Below are positions 31,697-44,169 of a stretch of DNA of 64,000 nucleotides, piece by piece. Under the pieces are notes generated by a model. That model ran no database searches, was not told where the DNA came from, and saw only the letters and a program-made list of their open reading frames with translations. Source of the DNA: Ceratodon purpureus (Eukaryota; Streptophyta; Bryopsida; Pseudoditrichales; Ditrichaceae). The stretch is taken from contig CM026426.1 of NCBI GenBank assembly GCA_014871385.1, positions 1,473,544 through 1,537,543 of the forward strand. Reading direction: 5' to 3'. The first letter of the stretch is position 1, and every line of letters begins with the position of its first letter. The position numbers and the translations under genes were made by a program.

Positions 31697-34600
31697 ATGG
31701 CGTTTCCAATCAGAAAACGCAAGTGGGGATCGACTGAGGAGATCATTCACTGTCATGAGCTTGAATTTTCTGCAACCAGAGAGGTCCCTATAACAAGGTG
31801 GTCATGCCCATGCAACCACTGTCGTGGGGGACACCGTTACAGTAGTGCCGCAATAACGACGCATTTAAATTCTTACGGACGCGACCCATTTCTATTCCGC
31901 TCTATGATTGGAGGAGATCCTCCGGGAGGGTACCCGGAGGATGGAGCGTGGTACTACAGTGACGATGACTGGAGTGTAGAGAATGAAGGCCGGCCCCAAG
32001 AGGATTTTCAGAATCCTGTACCTGAAGACAAAGATCTAGACTTAGATCAAGATGGCTTCCACGACGTCCACAAACTATTTGAGGACGCCCTGCGTACCGC
32101 CGAAGAGCTAGAGGAGATAGCACATGGTGATGAGGTGATGCATCAAGAGGACATCGGAGACACAGAGTTTGTAGACAGCACAGTCGAGGCCCTAGAGTTA
32201 ACGTACCATGAGGCCTCACATCCACTGTATCCAGGTAGCACAGTGAGCCTAATCTCAGCAGTGGTGGTCATCATGACATTGTGCTCGACACACGGGGTCA
32301 GCAACGCCTTCGTAACTGAGCTACTTCATTATCTGTCCAAGGAGCTGTTACCCAAAGGCAATGTCTTGCCTGCAAAGCACTACACGGCGAAGTGGATGCT
32401 GCAGGCACTTGGACTATCGTACAATATTATACATGCTTGTCCTGCAGGTTGTGTTCTTTTCGTGGTGAGCACCAGGACTGCGAATCATGTCCCCACTGCG
32501 GAAAAAGAAGATACAGAGAAGGTACTGTATGTCATCAGCAACGCAGAGTATGTCGTCTAGAACTGTAGGTATGCGGTCTACCGCACTTTATGTCATCTCA
32601 AACGTAGTTTATGTCATATGTAACGCAATGTAACGTCATCTCAAACGTAGTGTATGTCATCAGTAACTCAGTCTATGTCATTTGAAACGTACTATTATTC
32701 ATTTCTAAGACTCCATTGATGTTAGTCGTTGAGCTTTTTCTCGCTCATGTATTCCAATCTGTGTCATCACTAATTTGATGTAGTGTTGTCTGAATTTGTA
32801 TGTGTATGAAGGTTCGAAGACAACGCCGATGAAGGTTGTCCGTCACTTCCCCCTGATTCCCAGGCTGAAGCGCATGTTCACGTCACCTATGATTGCAAAA
32901 CTGCTGAAATGGCATTCAGAGCGAGAGGTGGGCACAGTCGAGGACGGGGAAATCCGAATGGACACTGTCATCGATAGCCCTGCATGGAAACACATAGGAA
33001 ACATAGATCCAGCATTCCAGGCGGAGTCACAAGATGTCCGAATGGGGCTATCTCTTGATGGCATGAACCCCTTTTCAGTTCAGAGCACCTCACATTCGAC
33101 ATGGCCTGTCCTGTTGGTTATTTACAACCTCCCGCCGTGGTTACTCACGAAACGCTTTTTCATCATGATGGGCATTTAAATTTCGGGGAAAGAGTCACCA
33201 ACAGACAAGAATATAGATGTTGTCATCGCGCCCGTGGTGGAGGATTAAATGCCCTCTAGGAAGGCGTACCAGCTGTAGACGCTTCTGTAGATGGCCCAGA
33301 CCGTACCTTTACTCTCCGTGGCTTGTTATTGTGGACAATCTCGGATTTCCCCGCTTACGGCTTGATTCTGGACAACAAACTAAAGGCTACAAGGCCTGTC
33401 CAGTATGCGGTCCTAACATTGTTTCCAGAAGCGCGAGGGGACCCAAGAAAGACAAGATTGTCTACATAGGTGCACGTCAACGTCTACCAGAGGATCACGA
33501 CTTCCGCGATGATCTGCGATTCAACGGACTTGAAGAGAAAGGGTGTTCCTGTTCAAGGCTGAGTGGCACTGACGTCCTGCAGTTTGCACAAGAAAGGGAG
33601 GCGTACATTGCCTCGGGAGGCAGGCCTGAGGGTCCACGCGATCCTGTGAAGACGCATGGAGTGAAGAGACTGTCGGTGCTCTTCACCCTGCCCTACTGGA
33701 AGGTATGTGACCCAAATCACGGCTACGAATCTCGCAATTTACCTTTACCGTAACGTAAAGCTGTCTCACCTTCTGTCTATAATAACGCTTTTTTGACGTA
33801 AATGTTGTTCATTCTTTTGTCAATTTAAACGCATTGTGAGAGAAACTTACGTTCAATAGCGTCATTGCAAACGATGGTGACGTAAAATTCCATATTTCAT
33901 GTACGTCATCTTCGACGTCGTTTAACATTTGTCCCCATCAACCACTGTCATGACTCATATGAATCGCAATGTAACGCAAGGTTGTGTAAACCAGCGTCCC
34001 CTAAACCCTTACACCCCAAGGTTATAGAAGTCATTTGGCCTCTTTCATGCAGTGTTCAATGTGGTGCAGGACTTGCTCATAAGACACACTCTGGACGTCA
34101 TGCATTGCGAGAAAAACCTTTGTGAAAACATAATAAAGACTTTATTTGGAGAGACAGATTATCCAAGAGGACGCTTGGACTTAAAGGACATGGGAATTAG
34201 GCCTGACCTATGGTTGAGGCCCGCACAGGGTCCCGACAGCCGCCTTTTCATGCCACACGCACCTTATGTTCTCCTTCCACAAGCTAGGTCTGACATGCTT
34301 TGCGTGATTGGTTCAACGAAGGTACCATCCAATTTCGCTGGTGCGATTCACAAACGAGTTTCGGAGGGAAGGCTCCGGTTCCTCAAATCCCACGATTTAC
34401 ACGTCCTCATGCAACAGGTGCATTGAATTATCCTCGCTATGTGCTTCGCTTGAAATCTGGATTTCTGAATTCTGTGTATGCTACCATGTCGTCAAACTCT
34501 TTTATGGATCCAGCACGACATTAGGACTCCGTCTGACTACGTAACCGACTGATCTTGAACCAATGCTATTGCAGATACTCCCATCAGCGCTGCGTAATGT

Positions 34601-35021
34601 GGACATGAGTACAGATGTCCGGACTTGCATCATGAGGGTCAGCAGGGTATTTAGGCGCTTGTGTAGTCGCACAGTCGACATGTCTAAAGAACAGGAATGG
34701 ATTGCAAACGCGAATGAGACGCTTTGTATGATCGAGCGCGAATTCCCCCTGGGGTCAATGGTGATCATGACACACCTTCTAGTGCATCTCATGGAGGAGC
34801 TCTTCATATGCGGTCCAGTTCATTGCCGCTGGATGTACTCGATGGAGCGATACATGAAGACCCTTAAGGACTATGTGCGTTCGTATGCTAGACCAGAGGG
34901 CTGCATGGCGGAGGCATACTCAATGGAAGAAACACTCGGATTCTGCTCAGAGTATATGGAACGTTACGGAGCTACATCCCGGAGAGTGTGGGATGCAAAC
35001 GTAGAGCAAGCAATGCATGAC
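31697..35021 (+). pseudogene. TNP2/TnpD-like CACTA transposase, 5' part (element 1)
   Basis: ATG at 31697 starts a protein with the transposase-associated Cys cluster (C37-x-C39-x2-C42). The TNP2 (Transposase_21) region follows: LYPGSTVSL.., HGVSNAF, LGLSYNIIHACPAGCVLF, VVRHFPLIPRLKRMF, LSLDGMNPF, WPVLLVIYNLPPW, TKGYKACPVCG, LPYWK, RHTLDVMHCEKN. Supported introns are 33703-34069 and 34418-34574. DUF4218 begins with VSRVFRRLC and WMYSMERYMKTLKDYV, then stops where the gypsy element inserted. Damage: a frame loss at the T-run 32457-32460 before the second zinc-type Cys pair, and several frame breaks between 33177 and 33390. The family cuts CACTA termini; this copy is inactive unless the breaks are sequence errors. 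Confidence 0.85.
32565..32700. repeat. Dense GTCAT..AACG motifs in a transposase intron
   Basis: At least five copies (gtcatctcaaacgta, gtcatatgtaacgca, gtcatctcaaacgta, gtcatcagtaactca, gtcatttgaaacgta) follow one another about every 20-27 bp. Similar motifs fill the next intron (about 33780-33980). Confidence 0.75.
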
Positions 35022-35677
35022 TGTTACCTACAACAGCCACGGCGATCAAGGTAACCAGGGGCGGTGAAGACTAGCAGTTAGAGGAAGGAGCAGTCGAAGC
35101 AGGGAAGTCGTAGTTATAGCAGAAAGATAGGACAGAACTTAGTATAAACAGGGTAGCTAGGGGAAAGCTTACACTCTTCAGTTTTTGTGACGATGTTGAG
35201 TCAGGATACTTGGTACGCTTGTGTTTTCTTTGTAAGCTGGGGCTCCATTGCTCCACGATGCCTTGGGTGTCTCGGATAATACACTCCCTCCCTCCTTTTA
35301 CTTGCACTTACTCTGTTCCGACTCTTGCACCCTGAGCTGCTTGCTAACCCTAGTCTGACCTTGTTGGGCATGTTGTCTCTCTCTACCTTCTTCCTCGTCC
35401 TCCCACACAGTCGGTTCTCTTTCCTGAGACAAGGAACTGTTCCATCCTTTCATCACCCGGGTACTTAGTCACCTTAGCTAGACCTCATTCGCCTTGGCTT
35501 CCAGGTCGGCCTTGACGAGCCTCCAACGGTCTTGGTCCTGGCTCTGGGACCCTCCTTGTTCCTATGACCATACGGCCCCTCCTAAGACCATGTGACCGTG
35601 TACTCAGGTTATAGGTGTTCACGGTCCCCTTGGTTATAACCGCACCTAGCAACTCCATCCGTCCAGCCCAGATAACA
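35022..35677 (+). repeat. 5' LTR
   Basis: 656 bp, from tgttacctacaac to cccagataaca, identical by eye to 43514-44169. A possible TATA box (tataaa) lies at 35143-35148. Confidence 0.97.
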
Positions 35678-35679
35678 TT

Positions 35680-35698
35680 TTGGCGACCATGCTGGGGA
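35680..35698 (+). promoter_or_regulatory. Primer-binding site
   Basis: tggcgaccatgctgggga starts two or three bases after the 5' LTR, where a tRNA primer anneals. The form TGGCGAC..GGGGA is common in plant Tat/Athila-like elements. I did not determine which tRNA. Confidence 0.75.
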
Positions 35699-35750
35699 TG
35701 GATTGCTGAGGTATTCCAAGTTCTCCTTGAAAACTTAAAAACCGCTTACC

Positions 35751-38700
35751 ATGCCTCCCAGAAAACTCCCCCTAGATCGGATCAATGAAGCAGAGGATAC
35801 TGCTCAACAAGATGACCCTGAATCTACGAAAGATTTCCTTGTATGGATGAAACAACAGATGACCGAGTTAGTAGCCAAAAATGAGGCCACTAATGCTAAG
35901 TTGGAAATACTTAGCGCACAGTATCACACCCTCCAAGAGAGTAGAACACACGAGGCCATTAATGCTACGCCCCAGGCCTCAGAAGCTCTCCCTGAAGCAC
36001 TAAGATCCCCCACGATTCCAAGGGATAACCACACAGCGGCTACTCTTCCTAGCCAAGGTGATACAAGTAAAACTATTAAGTATCCCAAGATCTCTTACCC
36101 CGTGTTCGACGAATCAGGAGACCCTGATTGGCACGTTCGGAGATTTAAGGTTATCGCTAGAACAAATGGAGTCACCAATAATGAAGACCTCCAGAATATT
36201 TTTGGAACCACGCTTCAAGGTAACCACATCAATTGGTATATTGATTTTGAGACGGAACACTCGCACGCTACCTGGGATGACATGGAACGGAGTTTTCTGC
36301 ATAAATTCAGAAAATTGAAAACTAGTTCAGAAGTCCTCCGCGCTTTAGGCAGCATTACCCAGGATAAAAACGAACCAGTAGATAAATTCTACGACAGATT
36401 TAAACAGCTGGCCGACAAATTAAGTCAGCGCCCTGAAGAAGATTACCTCTGTGAGTGGTTCAAGAAGGGTCTGTTGCCATGGATACAACAGGGCATTGTG
36501 ATCCGCGGCGTTAAAACTTTGCAGGACATCCTGACTGCAGCAAATGATATTAGCAGAGAGCTAGGAGCCTTAAACCGAGTACAGGCACCCCTGTTACCTT
36601 TACCCAACCTACGACCAGAAACTAGGCCCCCCTTGGCTCCTTGTTCCAGTTGTGGAAAAATACATGGAGGACGCTGCTGGTACGCTAACACCTCACCACG
36701 ACCTGAGGATACCCGACGCCCTCGGCCTACCGCGGCAACCATATACCCTGAAGAAATAAACGTAGATGCATTTCAACCTAGCCGAGGAGATGCGTGCTGG
36801 GAATGTGGTTCGTTAAATCATAAACGAGGCCAATGCCCTCAGTTACATCAGCGATGGGCTCAGTATCGTTCCAACCCCGGCCAGCAAGGAACCATGGAAA
36901 ATCCAAAGGGGCCTGGAACTCCTAGAAGGGGCGGAGTCACACTAACTGAAGTACACGGAGTGGAAACCAGTGTGTCCACTATTAGTACTGCAGTAGTAAC
37001 GACCCGATCCAAGGCTCCCACGGAAAATCACGTGGTTGAACACCGCAAACCTTTTTCAGAAAATCACTGGGAAAGACTCCATAGGATACGACAGGACTTA
37101 CAAGAAGGCCTGGAAAATTCCCATACATCTTCACCTTTGCAGCAGATCTTAGACGATACCAATGTTACCATCACGTTATCCAAATTGATCAAGTTAAGCC
37201 CTGAACTCCAAAAATACCTACAGCAGACAGCCATACCTGAAGGAACAACCGACCCAGAAGTCATTGAAGTTAATGCTACTACTCTGGACCCAGATGCCGC
37301 GGTAATCCATTTACAACTAGGGACTCATGAAGTAGCCAATGTATTGGTAGATGGAGGCTCTGGAGTGAATGTTATGAGCAATCACCTGAGAAAACAATTG
37401 GGACTACCCTCACCACGGTTGGCCCAGTTCATCCTACGAATGGCGAATGATGCCCCAGTAACACCCTTGGGTATCTTGTCCACGGTAGCCATTACCACAC
37501 ATGGTGTGTCGACACCAGCCACTTTTGTCATCATTGAAATGCCAGATAGTAGTAATTTCCCGGTAATCTTGGGACGGCCCTGGTTGAGAGACATGAATGC
37601 CATCCACGACTGGTCTAGAAATCAGATACGGATACAATGCCAAGGGAAAACGGTCGTAATCCCCGTAGATAGCTGCATCACAAAGGCTCGAGCCAACCAG
37701 ATTCGACACAATGCGGGAACTAACTGGGCCGGTGGACTATCACCCAAACAAGAAGCCATGGTGTTTCAGGCCAACCCTGATTTAATCCCAGTAGCGGAAA
37801 TACATTTGGCCAGCATGGTGGCTGAACAAGACCAAATGGATATACCACCTCATTTTTCCCAGGAACTCCAAGAAAACATTACAGTTAACGCCGTCCCTGC
37901 CAACCAAACCTTGCAGAACGAAATAATTACAGGATGGTCCCATGGAGCCAAGGACAAGGTCGAGTTAGTAAACCTGGGAACAGACGAAAAACCCAAATAC
38001 ATCAAGATCAACGCTGACGCTCCCAAATCCATCAAACAAGCCGCGATTGCCCTGTTCCATGAATATCAGGATATTTTCGCTTGGGGCCATGAAGATCTCA
38101 AGGGAATACCTGCAACCTTGGCAGAACATACCATAGATTTGGTACCAAATGCAACCCCGGTACAGCAACGGAGATACAGGATGAACCCCAATTATGCGGA
38201 AAGAGTCAAGGCCGAGTTAGACAAACTGTTGAAGGCCAAGTTTATTTCGCCAGTGGACTCCGCTCCCTGGCTGTCTCCCATGGTTATTATTCCCAAGAAA
38301 AATGGGACATTAAGAATTTGCGTAGACTTTCGCAAATTAAATGCAGCCACAAAAAAGGACCATTACCCCTTGCCTTACATGGAAGAAATTATAGATGAAG
38401 TGGCAGGCCATGAAATGTATTCATTTTTAGATTGTTTTTCGGGATATTACCAAGTTGCCATGGCTGAGCAGGATAAAAATAAAACGGCATTTTCTACGGA
38501 ATGGGGGCCTTATCAGTTTGAACGAATGCCTTTTGGAGCCAAAAATGCCCCCATGACATTCCAACGTGTCATGGAATTAATATTCCGGCCATACTTGAAA
38601 AGATTCTTTCGGATTTACTTAGACGATGGAACGGTTTATGGCCACATTAAAGATCACATTTCTCAGCTCCGGCAAATATTTGAAGCTTGCCGTGCCAATG

Positions 38701-41700
38701 GAGTAAGTCTCAATGCTGAGAAATGCATGTTCCTTTTCTTTGCTGGAGTAATCCTGGGGTACATTGTTTGTAAGTACGGAAAACTCCCTGATCCCGAAAA
38801 AATCAAGGACATCTTGGAAATCACCCCACCCAAGGATCAAAAGGGCATTCAACGCCTGTTAGGACTCTCACAATTCAATCGCATATACATAGAAAAGTTA
38901 GCACATATTACCGCTCCAATCACGGCTTTAAATCATGCCAAATACAGGTATCCCCAAGACTGGACCCAAGAAGCCCAGGCCGCCCTTGAAAAAATTAAGC
39001 TAGCCTATTCCCGTGCTCCTATTCTCATTGCGCCAGACTGGTCCAAACCATTCCATGTTCATACAGACGCATCCAATATTGCCGTGGGAGTCATGCTAGC
39101 CCAAAATTTAAATGGGAAATATGACCAACCAGTGGCTTACGCCAGTCGCCTATTAAACCAAGCAGAAAAGAATTATTCTACAACTGAACGAGAAGCCTTG
39201 GCCATGATTTATGCTGTTAAAAAATTTCGACACTATTTACTTGGAAACAAGTTCCGCTTCATGGTCGACCATCACAGCTTGTCCTACTTGGTAAATCAGC
39301 CCTTAGTAACAGGCCGCGTTGCTCGCTGGATAATGATCCTCCTGGAGTATGATTTTGAGGTAGTTTATGTTCCCGGTAAACGTCACATAGTAGCTGACTA
39401 TCTATCCAGGGACTCCAAGGCTACCGAGGAGGGAATTGATGATTCGTTCAACGAATCTTACATTCAGACTGCGAGTCTGGAAGTTGATATCCCTGGTGAT
39501 TGGCGGGGAGACATAATGAGATATCTCACTCAAGGCACTACACCCCCAGGACTTTCTGGCACTAGACGGGTTAGCTTTGTCCGATCAACCCTGCCATACA
39601 CAGTCGTCCAAGGGCAACTTTACAGACGCGGCCTCGATGATGAAACACGACTCTGTGTACCGACAGGAGAAGAACAGAACATTATAGCTATTCTCCATGA
39701 CGGCCCAGCCGGGGGCCATCAAGGCCCAGACACCACGATTAAAAAGATTTTGGGGGCCCGCTACTGGTGGCCAACACTGCACAAGGATGTCCACGCCCAT
39801 GTTAAAAATTGTCATGCATGTCAGATTTCTACAACAAATTTTCAACATCAGGGCCGAGTTCCCTTAAAATCAATCCCACCGTTGGGACCATTTCAACGCT
39901 GGGGGCTGGATTTCGTTGGTCCCATTCGTCCTGCAACAAAGCAAGGCTATAAATACATCCTGGTAGCCACGGATTATACCACAAAGTGGGTCGAGGCCAA
40001 GCCCTTGAGAACCAATACTGCCGTGGTTACGGCATCTTTCATATATGACAATATTATTACACGTTTTGGCTGCCCCTTGGAAATTGTATCGGACCAAGGT
40101 AGCCACTTTGTTAATGCGGTTATTGAGGACTTGTTAGATAACCACATCATTAAACACCGGACCAGCACTGTCTACTACCCCCAAGGGAATGGTCAGGCCG
40201 AATCTACGAACAAAACCTTGATCAACATGCTAAGAAGGTTCATCCATGCTAACCAGAGTGATTGGGATGATTGCTTACCAGCTGCACTATGGGCTTATCG
40301 TGTAGCCACGAAAACCGCGACTCAGGTTAGCCCGTTCGAAATGGTCTATGGAACCCAGCCCTTATTACCCACGGAATACATAGCCCCTACTTTCCAATCC
40401 TTGCAAACCAAGGATTTAGCGCCTCATAGAGTTTTAGCTGCTCGAATCCAGGACATCCATCATTTGGAAGAAATCAGGGCTCTAGCAATTAAAAACATAC
40501 AAAACAGGCAGGAACTAACAGCAAAACACTTCCAGTCCACCAAGCCAGTCAGGGTTTTTCAGAAAGGTGACCAAGTGTTATGGTGCCCCAGGGACCCCAA
40601 GTTACGAAAAACAAAATTCGAATCCATTTGGCATGGGCCGTACAGGGTACAGTTAGCACTCCCTAATAACACCGTGTTGCTCGTAAATTGTGAGAATTTT
40701 GATCACCATGCAACCATCGTCAATTCCACTAAATTAAAACACTACCATACGGCACAACCAACCACAACACCCACGCTTAGTCTTGGAGACATTTACAAAA
40801 AATTAGCCAATGAAGCCCACGCTAATTTGGAGGACGCGGATAGCTTAGACCCTGAACCCAAGGAATCCACTGCCACCGTGGAAGTTCATGTTAGTCACAT
40901 CCGGGTCTGCCTCCCAGTTGGCCAGGGACACCTTGGATGTCATGACAATGGGACACAATCAAATTTTGCTAGTTCCCGCATCATTAGGCCCCCGCCGCCA
41001 CCATCATCGCCACCCTGTGGACTAGACAGCCTACACTATGTCACCCCCTGCCCCTCCCCATCAGTCCAGTCGAGGCCGCCAAGGATCCAGGGACAATCAT
41101 CAGTTCACCAAGGGCCGCTCCCACTCACTGCTCCTCTCTCACCATGCCCTTGTCTTCTTCCTCCCTGGGTTTCCATGCGCACTGGCTCCTTTGTAGTCAC
41201 TCTCCATAGCGACCCTCGGCATTCCATTTCGCCACAGCTCCCTCACCCCCTCCTTCTTCCCTGGACCTTCCCCACAGTACGCCCAGTGTTAGTCATGGCG
41301 AAGAACAAGAAACCATACCCTCCTTTCTATGTCCCAAGGATGATTCTAGAGTGGAAACGCAAACCGGACCTTATTTGGCATACCGAGGTCGGATTAGGCA
41401 AGTATCTCACACTGCTGGAGGGAAAGGTCAACATCAAACATTGTAATGACTTCGTGACATCCATGCGAGCCCGGGACGAAACAGAGCTTTACCCGTCCGG
41501 GATGGTGGAGGGCGTGCTGGTGCAGTTTTCCGCGCGCTACCTACACAAGTTCTTCGGATGGGACGGATTGGGCGCCACCACCTGGAGCAGCGACTGCCGA
41601 TATCCTCAGCCCGACATTGCAGCCCGCGTCGGCAACCTGCAACTCAAGGAAGACAAAAGGTACGATGTTTTCGCCTTGGGTGACCATATGCAAGATCCAT

Positions 41701-43469
41701 GGTTTTCGCGGATGCGTGGAGTGCTTAGCCAAGTTTATTTTCAGAACAACTGTAATGGCATTAAGCCAGAACAGTTGTCTCTGCTTCTCATGGCCGACCA
41801 AGGCGAGAAGATCAATTGGGGCATGCTGGTAGAGGAGAACTTCCGCATCCAGCTGTTGGGACATCGCAAGGATCTCGACTACCACAGCCCCATTGGGCCG
41901 TTTCTCACAGCCTACATCCAGAATTACTTGGCGTTTCATAGAAGACATGGTAAGGGGCCGCTCATGGGGACCTTTTTTGACATCCAGCGGGAGCTCGCTA
42001 CAGTTGCAGCACGAGATCCCAGTCTTCCAGGCCCAAGCAAACGCCCACGAAGCGAGGAACCTGCCAAGACACCAGGGGCAACATCAGCACCAACAACAGC
42101 CACAGCATGGGGACCATGGGCAACACGATTCCACACCAAGAGTACCGCCCTTTCCGAATGCGTGGGGGAGATGTTGGAATGGATCCGCAAGGCCGAGCTG
42201 GAGAAGCAGGAGCAGAGCAATATGGAGGAGCGTTACAAACGCAAGGTGACCGCGGCTGTCCAGGGAGCCCGAGACCAGGCCCAACGAGTCCTCGACAACA
42301 CTCATGTAGAGTACCGCCAGCAGATAGAAGAGAAGGACCAGACCCTGTCTAATTTGCGCCATCAGGTTGCTAACTTGGAACTGGAGCTCCATGCCACGCA
42401 AGACCACGTAGACACACTCTCCAAGGAAAAAGCTAGTGCAGGGGAACGTATCCAACACCTGGAGCAGCAAGGGCAGGAGTATTTAGCACGCTGCAAGACC
42501 CTCACAGCGCAGAATGAGACCTTGAGGCTGGGGCAGAAACCAGAGGAGACCACGGACCTTCAAGACCAGAGGACCACGGCTGAACAAGCTCTCCAGGAGT
42601 TCGAGGCTAACAAGCTGGGTTGGATCCACACGGCTGCCAAGTTGATAGCCAACAACGCCTACACATGGCTTCGCGAACATCCTGCAACGACAGCCGAACC
42701 TCCCCAAGAGCTTTTCGACCATTGCATTGACACTACGCTGGCTACTTTAGAGATGGAGCAGTCAGAAAATGACTGGGAGAACATGGAGCTGGATCCCATG
42801 GATCTCGAGTCTTTGGACATGGAAGCCTTGTCACTACCTTCCTCAGCGGTCATTGGGACAGTACCAACCAGCCCCCCCCAAGCACCACAGGAGGAAACGC
42901 GACCTTCAAACCTCATCATCCCGAATGTCCATGACCGAGCAGAACGTGTAGACATCCCCGACCAATTCACCGACCCCGAAGACACCCCCCAGCCGTCACC
43001 GAACCTGCAACCACAGCTGCAACCTCCACAACCACAGGTGAATTCCCCGGTACCCATGCGTTCCAAGTCTATTAAACATCATAAGGATGCCTTGAGAAAA
43101 ATAGAGGAAGAATATGATCTCGAGGAAGAAAACAGCGATGAAGAAGAAGCCAAGGAAGAGTTAGCGACTGCAATTACAGAGGTCAAGCGTTATTTTGAAG
43201 CTAACCCTGACCTAGTTGCTTTGTACAGCGACACCGAGGCTAATCATGTGCAATGCCCTGCCTGCAATAAAATCCTAGGAAAAACAGTATACGACATTTA
43301 TCAGCATGCCATGACTTCTAGGACCAAACACAACCTAATCCATCGGGGTGTTGGTGCAGCCATAGCCGCAATTCATGGCGATCAAGCTCCACCCCGCCGT
43401 CTCGCACAGCTGCCCAGGGAAGAAACTCGGCCCGATCGACGACCCGCCCACCGACGCACGCGTGGCTGA
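35751..43469 (+). CDS. Gag-pol polyprotein with long C-terminal extension
   Basis: One 2572-codon ORF. Gag lies at about residues 160-240. The zinc knuckle is C349-x2-C352-x4-H357-x4-C362, with a weaker CSSC..H..C just before it. Protease has DGGS at 534-537. Reverse transcriptase carries YLDD at 956-959. RNase H has its first Asp at about 1106. The integrase HHCC finger is at about 1315-1360 and the DDE core is D1387, D1448, E1484 (D-35-E spacing). After a low-complexity Pro/Ser linker (about 1690-1848), an in-frame Met at 1849 could start a separate product of 724 residues. This has a region like the putative plant transposon protein domain ([15 protein letters not shown], then [16 protein letters not shown]), a long coiled coil (about 2140-2265), an acidic stretch, and a finger C2502-x2-C2505..H2519..H2531. 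All catalytic residues I can check are present. Confidence 0.95.
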   Translation: MPPRKLPLDRINEAEDTAQQDDPESTKDFLVWMKQQMTELVAKNEATNAKLEILSAQYHTLQESRTHEAINATPQASEALPEALRSPTIPRDNHTAATLPSQGDTSKTIKYPKISYPVFDESGDPDWHVRRFKVIARTNGVTNNEDLQNIFGTTLQGNHINWYIDFETEHSHATWDDMERSFLHKFRKLKTSSEVLRALGSITQDKNEPVDKFYDRFKQLADKLSQRPEEDYLCEWFKKGLLPWIQQGIVIRGVKTLQDILTAANDISRELGALNRVQAPLLPLPNLRPETRPPLAPCSSCGKIHGGRCWYANTSPRPEDTRRPRPTAATIYPEEINVDAFQPSRGDACWECGSLNHKRGQCPQLHQRWAQYRSNPGQQGTMENPKGPGTPRRGGVTLTEVHGVETSVSTISTAVVTTRSKAPTENHVVEHRKPFSENHWERLHRIRQDLQEGLENSHTSSPLQQILDDTNVTITLSKLIKLSPELQKYLQQTAIPEGTTDPEVIEVNATTLDPDAAVIHLQLGTHEVANVLVDGGSGVNVMSNHLRKQLGLPSPRLAQFILRMANDAPVTPLGILSTVAITTHGVSTPATFVIIEMPDSSNFPVILGRPWLRDMNAIHDWSRNQIRIQCQGKTVVIPVDSCITKARANQIRHNAGTNWAGGLSPKQEAMVFQANPDLIPVAEIHLASMVAEQDQMDIPPHFSQELQENITVNAVPANQTLQNEIITGWSHGAKDKVELVNLGTDEKPKYIKINADAPKSIKQAAIALFHEYQDIFAWGHEDLKGIPATLAEHTIDLVPNATPVQQRRYRMNPNYAERVKAELDKLLKAKFISPVDSAPWLSPMVIIPKKNGTLRICVDFRKLNAATKKDHYPLPYMEEIIDEVAGHEMYSFLDCFSGYYQVAMAEQDKNKTAFSTEWGPYQFERMPFGAKNAPMTFQRVMELIFRPYLKRFFRIYLDDGTVYGHIKDHISQLRQIFEACRANGVSLNAEKCMFLFFAGVILGYIVCKYGKLPDPEKIKDILEITPPKDQKGIQRLLGLSQFNRIYIEKLAHITAPITALNHAKYRYPQDWTQEAQAALEKIKLAYSRAPILIAPDWSKPFHVHTDASNIAVGVMLAQNLNGKYDQPVAYASRLLNQAEKNYSTTEREALAMIYAVKKFRHYLLGNKFRFMVDHHSLSYLVNQPLVTGRVARWIMILLEYDFEVVYVPGKRHIVADYLSRDSKATEEGIDDSFNESYIQTASLEVDIPGDWRGDIMRYLTQGTTPPGLSGTRRVSFVRSTLPYTVVQGQLYRRGLDDETRLCVPTGEEQNIIAILHDGPAGGHQGPDTTIKKILGARYWWPTLHKDVHAHVKNCHACQISTTNFQHQGRVPLKSIPPLGPFQRWGLDFVGPIRPATKQGYKYILVATDYTTKWVEAKPLRTNTAVVTASFIYDNIITRFGCPLEIVSDQGSHFVNAVIEDLLDNHIIKHRTSTVYYPQGNGQAESTNKTLINMLRRFIHANQSDWDDCLPAALWAYRVATKTATQVSPFEMVYGTQPLLPTEYIAPTFQSLQTKDLAPHRVLAARIQDIHHLEEIRALAIKNIQNRQELTAKHFQSTKPVRVFQKGDQVLWCPRDPKLRKTKFESIWHGPYRVQLALPNNTVLLVNCENFDHHATIVNSTKLKHYHTAQPTTTPTLSLGDIYKKLANEAHANLEDADSLDPEPKESTATVEVHVSHIRVCLPVGQGHLGCHDNGTQSNFASSRIIRPPPPPSSPPCGLDSLHYVTPCPSPSVQSRPPRIQGQSSVHQGPLPLTAPLSPCPCLLPPWVSMRTGSFVVTLHSDPRHSISPQLPHPLLLPWTFPTVRPVLVMAKNKKPYPPFYVPRMILEWKRKPDLIWHTEVGLGKYLTLLEGKVNIKHCNDFVTSMRARDETELYPSGMVEGVLVQFSARYLHKFFGWDGLGATTWSSDCRYPQPDIAARVGNLQLKEDKRYDVFALGDHMQDPWFSRMRGVLSQVYFQNNCNGIKPEQLSLLLMADQGEKINWGMLVEENFRIQLLGHRKDLDYHSPIGPFLTAYIQNYLAFHRRHGKGPLMGTFFDIQRELATVAARDPSLPGPSKRPRSEEPAKTPGATSAPTTATAWGPWATRFHTKSTALSECVGEMLEWIRKAELEKQEQSNMEERYKRKVTAAVQGARDQAQRVLDNTHVEYRQQIEEKDQTLSNLRHQVANLELELHATQDHVDTLSKEKASAGERIQHLEQQGQEYLARCKTLTAQNETLRLGQKPEETTDLQDQRTTAEQALQEFEANKLGWIHTAAKLIANNAYTWLREHPATTAEPPQELFDHCIDTTLATLEMEQSENDWENMELDPMDLESLDMEALSLPSSAVIGTVPTSPPQAPQEETRPSNLIIPNVHDRAERVDIPDQFTDPEDTPQPSPNLQPQLQPPQPQVNSPVPMRSKSIKHHKDALRKIEEEYDLEEENSDEEEAKEELATAITEVKRYFEANPDLVALYSDTEANHVQCPACNKILGKTVYDIYQHAMTSRTKHNLIHRGVGAAIAAIHGDQAPPRRLAQLPREETRPDRRPAHRRTRG

Positions 43470-43498
43470 ACCTCCAATCCGGGACGGATTGTGCTCTC

Positions 43499-43508
43499 GG
43501 AAGGGGGG
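43499..43508 (+). promoter_or_regulatory. Polypurine tract
   Basis: ggaagggggg lies five bases before the 3' LTR and 30 bases after the stop codon. This is the expected primer for plus-strand DNA synthesis. Confidence 0.85.
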
Positions 43509-43513
43509 CTAAA

Positions 43514-44169
43514 TGTTACCTACAACAGCCACGGCGATCAAGGTAACCAGGGGCGGTGAAGACTAGCAGTTAGAGGAAGGAGCAGTCGAAGCAGGGAAGT
43601 CGTAGTTATAGCAGAAAGATAGGACAGAACTTAGTATAAACAGGGTAGCTAGGGGAAAGCTTACACTCTTCAGTTTTTGTGACGATGTTGAGTCAGGATA
43701 CTTGGTACGCTTGTGTTTTCTTTGTAAGCTGGGGCTCCATTGCTCCACGATGCCTTGGGTGTCTCGGATAATACACTCCCTCCCTCCTTTTACTTGCACT
43801 TACTCTGTTCCGACTCTTGCACCCTGAGCTGCTTGCTAACCCTAGTCTGACCTTGTTGGGCATGTTGTCTCTCTCTACCTTCTTCCTCGTCCTCCCACAC
43901 AGTCGGTTCTCTTTCCTGAGACAAGGAACTGTTCCATCCTTTCATCACCCGGGTACTTAGTCACCTTAGCTAGACCTCATTCGCCTTGGCTTCCAGGTCG
44001 GCCTTGACGAGCCTCCAACGGTCTTGGTCCTGGCTCTGGGACCCTCCTTGTTCCTATGACCATACGGCCCCTCCTAAGACCATGTGACCGTGTACTCAGG
44101 TTATAGGTGTTCACGGTCCCCTTGGTTATAACCGCACCTAGCAACTCCATCCGTCCAGCCCAGATAACA
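43514..44169 (+). repeat. 3' LTR
   Basis: 656 bp, identical by eye to the 5' LTR, followed by the second atgac of the target duplication. Confidence 0.97.

Larger units (their letters stand above)
35022..44169 (+). mobile_element. Intact Ty3/gypsy LTR retrotransposon
   Basis: Two 656-bp LTRs begin tgtta and end taaca. They flank a primer-binding site, one long gag-pol ORF and a polypurine tract. The 5-bp target duplication atgac is perfect (35017-35021 and 44170-44174). The insertion point is inside the DUF4218 part of the element 1 transposase, whose frame resumes cleanly after it (AMHD then EMVKGMGTKRV). I saw no difference between the LTRs, so the insertion is very recent. Domain order RT, RNase H, integrase is that of Ty3/gypsy. 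There is no chromodomain after the integrase. The PBS and the DGGS protease suggest the Tat/Athila side of the family, but that needs a tree. Confidence 0.97.

Noticed and set aside
35071..35307. 78-codon minus-strand ORF, repeated at 43563-43799
   Set aside because: It lies wholly within the two identical LTRs, so it appears twice for that reason. Nothing suggests coding function.
42107..43066. Minus-strand and out-of-frame ORFs within the gypsy extension
   Set aside because: Antisense or alternate-frame shadows of the long polyprotein frame.
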